Origin: Pseudomonadota bacterium
Lineage (GTDB): Bacteria; Pseudomonadota; Alphaproteobacteria; Ferrovibrionales; Ferrovibrionaceae
Length of the DNA stretch: 15,516 bases
Direction: 5' to 3'
Assembly: GCA_023434425.1 (NCBI GenBank)
Contig: JAEYSS010000114.1
Span: 1 to 15,516, forward strand
The notes under the pieces: model-generated
Databases searched by the model: none
What the model saw: only the letters and a program-made list of their open reading frames with translations
Told to the model about the DNA's origin: nothing
Made by a program: the position numbers and the translations under genes
Part shown: positions 1 to 7,889 of the stretch, one piece after another
Numbering within the stretch: position 1 is the first letter of the stretch
How the letters are laid out: the number at the start of each line of letters is the position of its first letter

Positions 1-1237
1 GCGCATTGATGTCGTCATCCACCACGATGATCCATTTGGTGTACATGAACTGCCGCAGGTAAGACCAGACGCCCATCATCACGCGCTTGGCATGGCCGGG
101 ATAGGCCTTCTTCATGCTGACCACGGCCACGCGATACGAGCAGCCTTCCGGCGGCAGCCAGAAATCGACGATCTCGGGGAACTGCTGGCGGATCAGCGGC
201 ACGAACACATCGTTGAGCGCCTCGCCCAGTACGCTGGGCTCGTCCGGCGGTCGGCCGGTAAAGGTGCTGAGATAGATCGGATCCCGCCGCATCGTTATGG
301 CGGTCACCGTGAAAACGGGAAACTGCTCGACCGAATTGTAGTAGCCGGTATGGTCGCCGTAGGGGCCCTCGTCGCGGTAATCCTCCAGCGACACATGGCC
401 CTCCAGCACGATTTCGGCCTCGGCCGGCACCTTAAGCGGAATGGTTATGCAATCGACCAGTTCAACTTTCCTCCCACGAAGGAGTCCGGCGAACTGGTAT
501 TCAGACAGCGTATCCGGCACCGGCGTCACGGCAGCCAGAATCGTGCCCGGATCGGCGCCGATCACGACTGCTGCGGGGAAAGGCTCGCGCTTGCCGGCCT
601 GTTTCCAGCGCTGGTGCTGCTGCGCCCCGCCGCGGTGCTTCAGCCAGCGCATCAGAGTCTGGGTCTTGTTCAGCACCTGCATGCGATAAATGCCGAGATT
701 GAAGCGGTCGGTCTTGTCGCTCTTGCTCGGGCCCTGCGTCACCACCAGCGGCCAGGTGATCAGCGGCGCCGGCTCGCCGGGCCAGCAGGTCTGGATCGGC
801 AACCGGCTCAGGTCGATGTCGTTACCCTGCAGCACCACCTCATGCACTGGCGCGTTGCTCACCGTTTTCGGCGTCATCGCCATCACGGTTTTCACCAGCG
901 GCAACAGGCCGAGCGCTTCCTTGAAGCCGCCGGGCGGTTCGGGCTGGCGCAGGAAAGCCAGCGTCTCACCGACATCTTTCAGTTCTTCCGGCCGGCGATC
1001 CATGCCTGACGCGACGCGGTCGACCGTGCCGAACAGGTTCACCAGCACCGGGATGTCGCTGGGCGAGCCATCGGCGCGGACCGGCTTTTCGAACAGCACG
1101 GCGGGCCCGCCTTCGGCCAGGAGGCGGGTCTGTATCTCGGTCATCTCCAGCACGGTGGAGACCGGCTCTTTGACGCGCACCAGCCGGCCGCTCTGCTCCA
1201 GCAGGGTCATGAAATCGCGCAGCGAGGCGTAAGGCAT
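1..1237 (-). CDS. ubiD: UbiD, 4-hydroxy-3-polyprenylbenzoate decarboxylase (3' end cut off by window edge)
   Basis: This enzyme removes the carboxyl group from 3-polyprenyl-4-hydroxybenzoate, the step after UbiA in ubiquinone synthesis. The family uses a prenylated flavin made by UbiX, plus Mn2+ and K+. About 412 of the usual roughly 490-500 residues are present; the C-terminus lies beyond base 1. The start at 1237 gives an N-terminus typical of UbiD (MPYASLRDFMTLLEQSGRLV). Recognisable family blocks are LPIQTCWPGEPAPLITW (about 146-162), FNLGIYR (179-185, with the conserved Asn and Arg of the metal/flavin site), MRWLKHRGG (196-204), LEGHVSLEDY (278-287) and EGPYGDHTGYYNSVEQFPVF (290-309). 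It lies 13 bases after the stop of the upstream exporter gene on the same strand, so the two are probably co-transcribed. The ribosome binding site is weak (AAGG about 11 bases upstream). Family assignment is near certain; the gene is incomplete only because of the window. Confidence 0.96.
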   Translation of the reverse strand, partial: MPYASLRDFMTLLEQSGRLVRVKEPVSTVLEMTEIQTRLLAEGGPAVLFEKPVRADGSPSDIPVLVNLFGTVDRVASGMDRRPEELKDVGETLAFLRQPEPPGGFKEALGLLPLVKTVMAMTPKTVSNAPVHEVVLQGNDIDLSRLPIQTCWPGEPAPLITWPLVVTQGPSKSDKTDRFNLGIYRMQVLNKTQTLMRWLKHRGGAQQHQRWKQAGKREPFPAAVVIGADPGTILAAVTPVPDTLSEYQFAGLLRGRKVELVDCITIPLKVPAEAEIVLEGHVSLEDYRDEGPYGDHTGYYNSVEQFPVFTVTAITMRRDPIYLSTFTGRPPDEPSVLGEALNDVFVPLIRQQFPEIVDFWLPPEGCSYRVAVVSMKKAYPGHAKRVMMGVWSYLRQFMYTKWIIVVDDDINA

Positions 1238-1250
1238 CAGGTCTTCGCCT

Positions 1251-2165
1251 TTATACTGTTTGGGGCTTGTGGGTCGCGAAATACAGGCCCGGCAGAACCA
1301 GCGCCGCGCCGAGCCAATGGTAGAACGCAAATGCCTCGCCGAGAAGCAGCCAGGCCATCAGAGCCGTGTAAACCGGCGCCAGATACAGCATCAGGCCGGT
1401 GCGGTTCGGGCCCAGATGCTTGGTCATGTAGCCGAAGGTGGCATAGGCGCCGACGCCCGGCACCAGGATCAGGGTGGCGACGGCGGCGATGGTGCGCAGA
1501 TCGAAAGCCGGCGGCCCGATCACGGCGAGCTCGTAAGCCTGCACCGGCAGCATGATCACGACGCCGGCAAAGGCGATGGCCGAGAGGCGCGCGGTAACGC
1601 TCAGGGAACTGCGCCAGTGTTTCAGGTAAACGCTGTAGAGCGCCCATGAGATCGCCGCGGCCAGGATGATCAGGTCACCTGGCGTGAAGGTGAGGCGTAG
1701 CAGCGTGGCCGGGTCGCCGCGCAGGATGATGGCCAGTACGCCGGCCAGTGCCAGCGCCGTGCCGATGCCTTGGCGCAGCGAGAAGCGCTCGTCAAACAAC
1801 ACGCGGCTGAGCAGGATGATCATCACTGGCGAGGTGGCATAAATAAGCCCGATATTGGTGGCGGTCGTGGTGACGGCGCCGTAATAAACCCCGGCACCGC
1901 AGATGCCCATGCCGAGGAAGCCCAGCATGAGCAGGTGTCGCCATTCGCGCCGCAGGGCGGCGCGGCTGCGCCAAAGTTCGCGGCCGCAGAAGGGCAGCAG
2001 CACCAGCACCACGCCGAGCCAGCGCAGTTCGGCCAGCGCCACCGGCGGAATGATGCCGGCCGTGGCGCGTGCCATCACCATATTGGTGGTGAACATGGCA
2101 GGCGTGACGAACAGCAGGATCTGGGCGATGCGCAGGTCGCGGGCAGAGGAGGCGGGGGAGGTCAT
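1251..2165 (-). CDS. EamA/DMT-superfamily inner-membrane transporter
   Basis: A 304-residue, strongly hydrophobic protein with about ten predicted membrane helices in two tandem halves (roughly residues 14-140 and 155-292). This is the usual size and architecture of EamA (drug/metabolite transporter) exporters. Typical features are the proline and glycine-rich segment AGIIPPVALAELRWLGVVLV near the start, YATSPVMIILLSRVLFDE closing the first half, and APVYTALMAWLLLGEAF near the end of the second half. The substrate cannot be read from the sequence; members export amino acids, metabolites or drugs. It lies 13 bases upstream of ubiD on the same strand, so it probably heads a two-gene unit, but no link to quinones is implied. 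The ATG at 2165 lacks a strong ribosome binding site. A 74-base gap separates it from the divergent gene at 2240. Confidence 0.88.
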   Translation of the reverse strand: MTSPASSARDLRIAQILLFVTPAMFTTNMVMARATAGIIPPVALAELRWLGVVLVLLPFCGRELWRSRAALRREWRHLLMLGFLGMGICGAGVYYGAVTTTATNIGLIYATSPVMIILLSRVLFDERFSLRQGIGTALALAGVLAIILRGDPATLLRLTFTPGDLIILAAAISWALYSVYLKHWRSSLSVTARLSAIAFAGVVIMLPVQAYELAVIGPPAFDLRTIAAVATLILVPGVGAYATFGYMTKHLGPNRTGLMLYLAPVYTALMAWLLLGEAFAFYHWLGAALVLPGLYFATHKPQTV

Positions 2166-2239
2166 GGCGGGAGACTACGGTGAGGTCGTCATACTGACCA
2201 GTGCTTGACCGCTCTCCGATCTATGCCTAAGCCCATGGC

Positions 2240-2986
2240 ATGCGACGTTTTCCCGCCGAGTTTGCCGATCTGCTGACGCCCGGAGGCGAGGCCCTGCTCG
2301 CCGGCCGGCATGCGCAGGCCGGGGCCCTGGCCCAGCCGCGCACGCGGTTTCTGGCGCTGGGCGGCCTGGTCGATCCGAAGCGGGCGAAGGCCGTGGCGCT
2401 GCTGCTGGAAAAGACCCTGCAGACGCATTTACGCGAAATGGCGCAGCCGATCCCGCCCGAGACGATCTGGGAGCAGGCCTGGAACTATGCCGAGCAGTTA
2501 CCCAAAACGATGCGCCAGCGCACCACGCATCTGGATAATCCGCGTTCGGCCGCGTTCAGGGTGGCGCAGGAGATCGGCCTGATCGCCTGCCTGCGCTCCG
2601 ACAGCTATCGCGCTTTCGCGACAGCGCTTGCCGGCCGGCCGCTGAAAAAGAAGTATGGCCTGCAGGCGATAGCTTATGCCGCCGGCGACTACGCCGGGCC
2701 TCACACGGATCATCATCCGGAAGAGCCCGAAGCGGCGCGCGGCTATCTGGATATGCATCTCAGCTTTGCGACGACGGCCGTGCGCGACCAGTATCTGGTC
2801 TACGCGAAGACCGGGCATTTCACCGAGATGGTGGAGGTGACGCAGACACCGGGTCTGATGACGGCTTACCGGCTGCCCTTCTGGCACTACACCACGCCGC
2901 TGCGGGCAAAGCCGAAGCAGGAAGCGAAAGCCCGCCGATGGGTGCTGCTGGGGACGTTCCTGTTCGCGGATCAGGGCGCGAGATAA
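2240..2986 (+). CDS. 2OG-Fe(II) oxygenase-like protein of unknown substrate
   Basis: A 248-residue protein that I do not recognise by name. The central and C-terminal part looks like a double-stranded beta-helix oxygenase. AYAAGDYAGPHTDHHPEE (145-162) carries an H-x-D pair (His155, Asp157), followed by beta-strand-like sequence (DMHLSFATTAVRDQYLVYAK, 171-190), a possible distal iron ligand His216 in LPFWHYTTPL, and basic residues Arg232/Arg233 that could bind 2-oxoglutarate. The order H-x-D, about 60 residues, H, then R is what the 2OG-Fe(II) family shows. The first 110 residues are helical and unassigned. It is the only plus-strand gene between ubiD and ubiA. Its last 16 bases overlap the end of the convergent Cys-rich gene. 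No clear ribosome binding site precedes the ATG. Protein-coding status is likely; the enzyme class is a motif-based inference. Confidence 0.6.
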   Translation: MRRFPAEFADLLTPGGEALLAGRHAQAGALAQPRTRFLALGGLVDPKRAKAVALLLEKTLQTHLREMAQPIPPETIWEQAWNYAEQLPKTMRQRTTHLDNPRSAAFRVAQEIGLIACLRSDSYRAFATALAGRPLKKKYGLQAIAYAAGDYAGPHTDHHPEEPEAARGYLDMHLSFATTAVRDQYLVYAKTGHFTEMVEVTQTPGLMTAYRLPFWHYTTPLRAKPKQEAKARRWVLLGTFLFADQGAR

Positions 2987-3723
2987 CCGCCTTTGGGCAC
3001 CGGGCCGAGCGTGCCGCCGGCTGCCTTTACGGCCTTGATATAGGCGGCTTCCGACTTGTAGGGACCGAATTTCTTGAAATCGTCCGGCGTGCAGGGCGTC
3101 AGCATGCCCATGCTGCCGGGCTTGATCTTGAAATAGCCGCCGTCGCGATGGATCACCGGAATGATCTTGCCCTGGCGGGTGAAGACCCGGCGCATGGTCG
3201 CCGAATGGCTCTTCATCGTGTCGTATTCATCGGGGTCGAGTTTGAAGATGCGCTCAAACGCCGCGATCATCTCGTCGACGAATTTACGCTCGACTACCTG
3301 CATGTTGGAGATGATCCAGCAGCGGTCCTCGAAATCCCAGTAATAGGTCAGCCCGATGAAATTGCCAGCCTTGTCGAGATAGGGATAGAAGGGGAAGGAG
3401 CGGCAGGCGATGGTGCGGTTATCGCGCTCGCAGAAGGCCGCGCCCTTGCATTCGATGGCGCAGGCGTTGGAATTCAGTTCCTTAACGATCTTGCGCGAGA
3501 CCGCGTCGTTCGGCTTGTACTTGTACCAGAGTTCGGTACGGCTCTTGAGCAGCTCGAACTCCGCCTTGTCCACCACCGGAATGGCATTCTCGGTGGTGCA
3601 GCAGACCGGCTGGCCGTTGTTCAGCGGCGCGCATTTGCGGCCGCAATCCACGAAAGCCAGGTTGGCATTGTACTGCTTGTACAGGCTGGCGAAGTCTTTG
3701 GCGCTGATTCGGGGGTTTTTCAT
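2971..3723 (-). CDS. YkgJ-like cysteine-cluster protein, probable metal or Fe-S binder
   Basis: A 250-residue soluble protein rich in cysteine. Cysteines sit at 27, 31, 41, 42, 88, 92, 98, 107, 135 and 211. The groupings C-x3-C-x9-CC and C-x3-C-x5-C-x8-C, with CRSFPFYPYL after the last, resemble the YkgJ family, whose conserved cysteines are thought to bind zinc or an iron-sulfur cluster. No enzymatic role is known to me. I chose the ATG at 3723; a TTG at 3759 would add 12 unremarkable residues with no better ribosome binding site. It follows ubiA on the same strand after a 57-base gap, so it may be read from the ubiA promoter. Its 3' end overlaps the convergent gene at 2240-2986 by 16 bases. 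The gene looks real; its function is unknown. Confidence 0.68.
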   Translation of the reverse strand: MKNPRISAKDFASLYKQYNANLAFVDCGRKCAPLNNGQPVCCTTENAIPVVDKAEFELLKSRTELWYKYKPNDAVSRKIVKELNSNACAIECKGAAFCERDNRTIACRSFPFYPYLDKAGNFIGLTYYWDFEDRCWIISNMQVVERKFVDEMIAAFERIFKLDPDEYDTMKSHSATMRRVFTRQGKIIPVIHRDGGYFKIKPGSMGMLTPCTPDDFKKFGPYKSEAAYIKAVKAAGGTLGPVPKGGYLAP

Positions 3724-3780
3724 GCGCGCGAAGATACGCGGCGCACCGGACTTCGCCAAGCGCTCTTATAGTTTCTTGCG

Positions 3781-4707
3781 CTAGCCCAATAAGAAGGCAG
3801 CGAAGAGGATCAGGCCGGTATCGCGGTTTGCCCGGAATTTCGTCAGGCAGTCGGCGCTGTCATCCAGCCGCAGCGTCAGCGCCTGCCAGAGGAAATGCAG
3901 TGCTGCGAGGCCAAGGCCGATCCAGAAGGACCAGCCCAGTCCGGCCATCCAGCCGACCAGCGCCAGGCCGATCAGGGTGAGGTCGTAAAAGCCGGCAATC
4001 CACAGTCGCGCATGGTTGCCGAACAGCCGTGCGGTGGATTTTACCCCGATCAGCGCATCATCTTCCTTGTCCTGCAGCGCGTAGATGGTGTCGTAGCCGA
4101 GTGTCCAGACGATGCCGGAGGCGTAGAGCAGCAGCGCGACCCAGTCGAGCCGGCCGCTGACCGCGGCATAACCCAGCACCGCCCCCCAGTTGAAAGCCAG
4201 CCCTAAAAAGAACTGCGGCCACCAAGTGTAGCGCTTCATGAAGGGGTAGATGGCAACCAGGCCGAGCGAGGCGACGCCCAGCCAGATTGCCAGCAGGTTC
4301 ATCTGGATCAGGATGGCGAAACCGATCAGCGCCTGCGCCACCAGCCAGATCCAGGCATTGGCGAGGCTGACCTGCCCGGACGGGATTGGCCGCAGCCGGG
4401 TCCGCTCGACCCGGCCATCGAAATCGCGGTCGACGATATCGTTGAAGGTGCAGCCGGCCCCGCGCATGACGAGAGCGCCGATGCCGAACAGAACGATCAG
4501 CCAGATATCCAGCTCGGCCTCGGCGGGGCGGGCCAGGGCAATCGCCCACCAGCCGGGCAGCAGCAGCAGCCAGGTGCCAATCGGGCGGTCCAACCGGGAC
4601 AGCCGTGCATAGGGCCGCCAGGCGGCCGGCAGCCAGCGCTCGACCCAGTGATTGGCAACTGCGTCGGCAGGCGCCTGATCCGTGACATCATCGGCGGGCT
4701 TTGTCAT
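3781..4707 (-). CDS. ubiA: UbiA, 4-hydroxybenzoate polyprenyltransferase
   Basis: This integral membrane enzyme attaches the polyprenyl tail to 4-hydroxybenzoate, the first membrane-bound step of ubiquinone synthesis; UbiD, encoded 2.5 kb away on the same strand, acts next. The 308 residues contain both Mg-diphosphate motifs of the family: NDIVDRDFD (89-97, followed by the typical GRVERTRLRPIPSG) and DTIYALQDKEDD (206-217). About eight or nine hydrophobic helices follow the usual pattern. I chose the ATG at 4707, which gives a normal family length. A TTG at 4764 would add 19 residues and run into the divergent rsmE gene. Only 40 bases separate the two divergent starts, so both promoters must lie in or around that short gap. 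The protein ends right after a last hydrophobic helix (LILFAAFLLG). Confidence 0.96.
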   Translation of the reverse strand: MTKPADDVTDQAPADAVANHWVERWLPAAWRPYARLSRLDRPIGTWLLLLPGWWAIALARPAEAELDIWLIVLFGIGALVMRGAGCTFNDIVDRDFDGRVERTRLRPIPSGQVSLANAWIWLVAQALIGFAILIQMNLLAIWLGVASLGLVAIYPFMKRYTWWPQFFLGLAFNWGAVLGYAAVSGRLDWVALLLYASGIVWTLGYDTIYALQDKEDDALIGVKSTARLFGNHARLWIAGFYDLTLIGLALVGWMAGLGWSFWIGLGLAALHFLWQALTLRLDDSADCLTKFRANRDTGLILFAAFLLG

Positions 4708-4747
4708 AACGCTCGTGTAATAGGTCCTTTGCCCCAGCACAACCGGA

Positions 4748-5470
4748 ATGGCCGATCCTGTCAAAGCCCGCCTTTATGTGACCGACGCGCTGCACGCGGG
4801 CGGCTCCGTCACGCTGGCCGATGACCAGGCACATTACCTGCGCCACGTACTCAGGCTCGAGGCAGGGCAGGCCGTGGCGCTGTTCAACGGCCATGACGGT
4901 GAGTGGCGGGCAGCGATCGCCGAGGCTGGCAAGAAGGGTGTGAGGCTCGATCTCGAGACACAGCTGCGGCCACAGCAGGTGCCAACTGATGTCTGGCTCT
5001 GCTTCGCGCCGATCAAACAGGGCCGCATCGAGATGATCGTCGAAAAAGCCACGGAGCTTGGCGCCGCCCGTCTGCTGCCGGTCATCACGCGGCGCACGCA
5101 GATGCAGAAGGTGAATACGGAGCGGCTGGCGGCGCATGCGCGTGAAGCCGCCGAGCAATGCGAGCGGTTGGATGTGCCGGAGGTGGTCCCAGCAGTCACG
5201 CTGGAGAAACTGCTGCAGGACTGGCCGCTGGATCGGCGGTTGTTTCTTTGCGCCGAGCGTAGCGACGCGCCATCGCTTCTGACTGCCGCTGCGGGCCATG
5301 GTCCCTGCGCCTTGCTCATCGGTCCCGAGGGTGGCTTTGCACCCGAAGAGGTGCAGCGTATTGCAGCCATGCCGCAGGTGGTGACGGTGTCGCTCGGGCG
5401 GCGTATTCTGCGCGCCGAAACGGCGGCCATTGCCGCCATGGCCATTTTACAATCTATGCGGCAGAATTAG
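4748..5470 (+). CDS. rsmE: RsmE, 16S rRNA (uracil1498-N3)-methyltransferase
   Basis: RsmE methylates N3 of U1498 in 16S rRNA using S-adenosylmethionine, acting on the assembled 30S subunit. The 240 residues match the usual length. The N-terminal RNA-binding part has HYLRHVLRL (29-37). The SPOUT-type catalytic part has IKQGRIEMIVEKATELG (89-105), LLIGPEGGF (189-197) and SLGRRILRAETAAIAAM (215-231). The last two form the knotted SAM site typical of the family. The ATG at 4748 is preceded by only a weak ribosome binding site. It is divergent from ubiA and followed 124 bases later by gshA on the same strand, an arrangement I recall from other alphaproteobacteria. Confidence 0.95.
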   Translation: MADPVKARLYVTDALHAGGSVTLADDQAHYLRHVLRLEAGQAVALFNGHDGEWRAAIAEAGKKGVRLDLETQLRPQQVPTDVWLCFAPIKQGRIEMIVEKATELGAARLLPVITRRTQMQKVNTERLAAHAREAAEQCERLDVPEVVPAVTLEKLLQDWPLDRRLFLCAERSDAPSLLTAAAGHGPCALLIGPEGGFAPEEVQRIAAMPQVVTVSLGRRILRAETAAIAAMAILQSMRQN

Positions 5471-5569
5471 CGTCATCGCGCCGCCATGCAGCGGGGCTGG
5501 ACAACAGGTAATATCTGCCCCATATGCCGGGAGCAGCCGTTCGGCCCGCACCAGCAGTTCAGCGTAAAC

Positions 5570-5589
5570 GATAATAATAAGCACTGAGG
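5570..5589 (+). promoter_or_regulatory. Candidate -10 element and ribosome binding site for gshA
   Basis: In the 124-base gap between rsmE and gshA there is GATAAT (5570-5575), five of six matches to the -10 consensus, within an AT-rich run unusual for this GC-rich window. TGAGG (5585-5589) lies five bases before the gshA ATG and is a plausible ribosome binding site. I find no convincing -35 element at 16-18 bases, so the promoter call is weak; the ribosome binding site supports the ATG at 5595. No hairpin terminator for rsmE is visible in the gap. Confidence 0.35.
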
Positions 5590-5594
5590 TTTTC

Positions 5595-6959
5595 ATGTCC
5601 GGTCCGGCCCAGGCTCCAGAGACGCCGATTACATCCAAGGCGCAGCTCGTTGAATATCTGGCCCAGGGCTGCAAGCCGGAAGCCGACTGGCGCATCGGCA
5701 CCGAACACGAGAAATTCGCCTACAACACCTCCGACTACCGCCCGCTGCCGTATGACGGCGCCGCCAGCATCAAGGGGTTGCTCACGGGTCTGCAGCGCTT
5801 CGGCTGGGAACCAGTCATCGAGGGCGGCAACGTCATCGCGCTCACTTTGAACAATCAGTCGATCACTCTGGAACCCGGCGGCCAGTTCGAACTGTCGGGT
5901 GCGCCGCTGGAAACCATCCACCAGACCTGTATCGAAGTCTCAACGCATCTGAAACAGGTGCGAGAAGTGGGTTCTGAAGCCGGCATCGCCATGATGGGGC
6001 TGGGCTTCAATCCGAAATGGTGCCGCGACGATATTCCGGTGATGCCCAAGGGGCGTTACAACATCATGCGCGCCTATATGCCCAAGAAGGGCAATCTCGG
6101 CCTCGATATGATGCTGCGCACCTGCACCGTGCAGGTGAATCTGGATTTCTCCTCCGAAGCCGACATGGTGAAGAAATTTCGCACCAGTCTGGCGCTGCAG
6201 CCGCTGGCGGTGGCGATGTTTGCCAACTCGCCCTTCACCGAGGGCAAGCCGAACGGCTTCCTGAGTTATCGCAGCCAGATCTGGACCGATACCGATCCCG
6301 ATCGCACCGGCATGCTGGGCTTCGTCTTCGAGGACGGTATGAGCTTTGAGCGCTACGTCGATCATGCGCTCGATGTGCCGATGTATTTCACTTATCGCGA
6401 CGGCAAGTATATCGACGCGTCCGGCCAGAGCTTCCGCGATTTCATGGCAGGCAGGCTGCCGGCCCTGCCGGGCGCGATGCCCACGTTGCGCGACTGGGCC
6501 GATCATATCACCACCCTGTTCCCCGAAGTGCGCATGAAGCGTTTCCTGGAAATGCGCGGCGCCGATGGCGGTCCGTGGTCGCGGCTCTGCGCCCTGCCGG
6601 CGCTCTGGGTCGGGCTGCTCTACGACAAGACCGCGCTGAATGCCGCCTGGGATCTGTGTCGCGACTGGACGCTGGCCGAGCGCGAGCAGCTGCGTCTCGA
6701 GGCGCCGAAATACGGCCTGCATACGCCGCTGCGTGGTCGTCCGCTGAAACACTACGCCGAGCAGATGGTGCAGATTGCCATCAGCGGCTTGAGAAATCGG
6801 GCCCGTCTGTCGCCGGCCGGCGAGGACGAAACGCATTTCCTCGAACCGCTGGTGCGGATCGTGGAAAGCGGCGAGACGCCGGCGGAAGCGCTGCTGAAGC
6901 TCTATAGCGGCCGCTGGAACAAGTCAGTCGATCCGGCTTTCACCGAACTGGCTTACTAA
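5595..6959 (+). CDS. gshA: Glutamate-cysteine ligase, class II (plant/alphaproteobacterial type)
   Basis: This cytosolic enzyme joins glutamate and cysteine with ATP to make gamma-glutamylcysteine, the first step to glutathione. The 454-residue length and motifs fit the GCS2 type shared by plants and alphaproteobacteria, not the E. coli type. Landmarks are DWRIGTEHEKFAY (31-43), LEPGGQFELSGAPLETIHQT (92-111), GLGFNPKW (135-142), MMLRTCTVQVNLDF (172-185), FLEMRGADGGPW (317-328), LCALPALWVGLLYD (331-344) and the family ending SVDPAFTELAY. The start at 5595 has TGAGG five bases upstream. Its 3' end overlaps the convergent cytochrome gene by 20 bases. cysE, which makes the cysteine precursor O-acetylserine, is about 0.9 kb away on the other strand, so thiol synthesis genes cluster here. 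Confidence 0.96.
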   Translation: MSGPAQAPETPITSKAQLVEYLAQGCKPEADWRIGTEHEKFAYNTSDYRPLPYDGAASIKGLLTGLQRFGWEPVIEGGNVIALTLNNQSITLEPGGQFELSGAPLETIHQTCIEVSTHLKQVREVGSEAGIAMMGLGFNPKWCRDDIPVMPKGRYNIMRAYMPKKGNLGLDMMLRTCTVQVNLDFSSEADMVKKFRTSLALQPLAVAMFANSPFTEGKPNGFLSYRSQIWTDTDPDRTGMLGFVFEDGMSFERYVDHALDVPMYFTYRDGKYIDASGQSFRDFMAGRLPALPGAMPTLRDWADHITTLFPEVRMKRFLEMRGADGGPWSRLCALPALWVGLLYDKTALNAAWDLCRDWTLAEREQLRLEAPKYGLHTPLRGRPLKHYAEQMVQIAISGLRNRARLSPAGEDETHFLEPLVRIVESGETPAEALLKLYSGRWNKSVDPAFTELAY

Positions 6960-7878
6960 TCCAGGCTCTGAGCTTCTCGGGGTCATACAGGCTGCGCGGC
7001 AGATCGGCCGCCAGCATAGCCAGCGGCCCAGTAACGGCCTGCCGCAATTCCGCCAGCGCTGCGCGCGCCTGCGCCCATTCGCCGCGTTCAGCCTGCGCGG
7101 CGATCTGTGCCAGCTGCCGCGACCATTCCTCCAGCAGCCCGCGGCTGCGGCGCATGTCCTCTGCCGCAAAACGTTCGTGGATAAAACCGATCTGGCCACG
7201 GATCATCGCCGTCACGCGTTCGGCCAGCGCCGGTTCTTCCTCGGCCAGCGGCACGCGCAACGCGTCGAGATAGCGCGTCAGATCGGCGAGATCCTGCCGC
7301 AGGGTGGCCGGTTCGTAGAGCACGGCAGCCGGCTGCAGCTTTTCCTGATAGGCGACCAGGGCATCCAGCAGCAGCGGATCGGGCTCGGCGCCGGAGAATT
7401 CCGTTACAATCACGCGGCGGGTGAATTCGCGCAACGATGCTGTCCGGCGATCCTGGCCGAAGCGGTCCTTGGTTTTGACGCCGCGCAGCGTCGGAATTTC
7501 CAGCGGGTTGTCGGTGCCGTCTTCACCGCGCAGGTTCCAGAAGGCATGGCTGACGTCGATGCTGCCCGGCTTGCTGGAAAGTCCGGGGATGAAGAAAGCC
7601 GTGGTGGCAAAGCCGTTGGCGTGACAGGCCTGACAGGACAGCCCGGCCTTGCGCGCCGTGCCGCCGAGCACGTCCGGGCTGCGAAAGGCCAGTCGGCCGA
7701 ATTCGACGTAGAAGCTTTGCTTCTCACCGCCCTCTAGCTGCTCCTGCGGATGCTGGGTCAGGTTTTCGACCGACAGGCTGCCGGGCGGCAGCCACTCCAG
7801 CGCGCCGGTCAACGACTGCGCCTGAGCTGCCAGAGAGGGCAGCACAGCACACAACACACCGAGCAGAAGCCGGCGCAT
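6940..7878 (-). CDS. Periplasmic single-haem c-type cytochrome (cytochrome c peroxidase/MauG-like haem lobe)
   Basis: A 312-residue exported protein. Residues 1-20 form a signal peptide (MRRLLLGVLCAVLPSLAAQA). A single haem-attachment site, CQACH, is at 82-86. It is followed by HAFWNLRGEDGTDNPLEIPT (111-130) and LRGVKTKDRFGQDRRTASLR (131-150), which resemble one haem lobe of dihaem cytochrome c peroxidase/MauG proteins. The second lobe is missing. Residues about 190-300 are helical and unassigned. Expected site is the periplasm; the substrate is unknown. I start it at the ATG at 7878, where the signal peptide begins. The frame stays open further upstream only because it runs antisense-free through cysE in another frame. 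It begins 11 bases after the cysE stop, so it is probably co-transcribed with cysE and tldD. Its last 20 bases overlap gshA. Confidence 0.8.
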   Translation of the reverse strand: MRRLLLGVLCAVLPSLAAQAQSLTGALEWLPPGSLSVENLTQHPQEQLEGGEKQSFYVEFGRLAFRSPDVLGGTARKAGLSCQACHANGFATTAFFIPGLSSKPGSIDVSHAFWNLRGEDGTDNPLEIPTLRGVKTKDRFGQDRRTASLREFTRRVIVTEFSGAEPDPLLLDALVAYQEKLQPAAVLYEPATLRQDLADLTRYLDALRVPLAEEEPALAERVTAMIRGQIGFIHERFAAEDMRRSRGLLEEWSRQLAQIAAQAERGEWAQARAALAELRQAVTGPLAMLAADLPRSLYDPEKLRAWISKPVR

Positions 7879-7889
7879 CACAGGAAAGA

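Noticed and set aside
2205..2239. TTGACC followed at 17 bases by TAAGCC as a promoter giving a leaderless mRNA at 2240
   Set aside because: The -35 part is good, but the -10 part matches only two of six positions. It is not strong enough to annotate.
4708..4764. TTG start adding 19 residues to UbiA
   Set aside because: It would overlap the divergent rsmE start and make UbiA longer than usual. The ATG at 4707 gives normal length.
6588..6661. Cys332/Cys355 of GshA as a plant-type redox-switch disulfide
   Set aside because: The spacing does not match the plant cysteine pair as I remember it, and I cannot verify the positions without an alignment.
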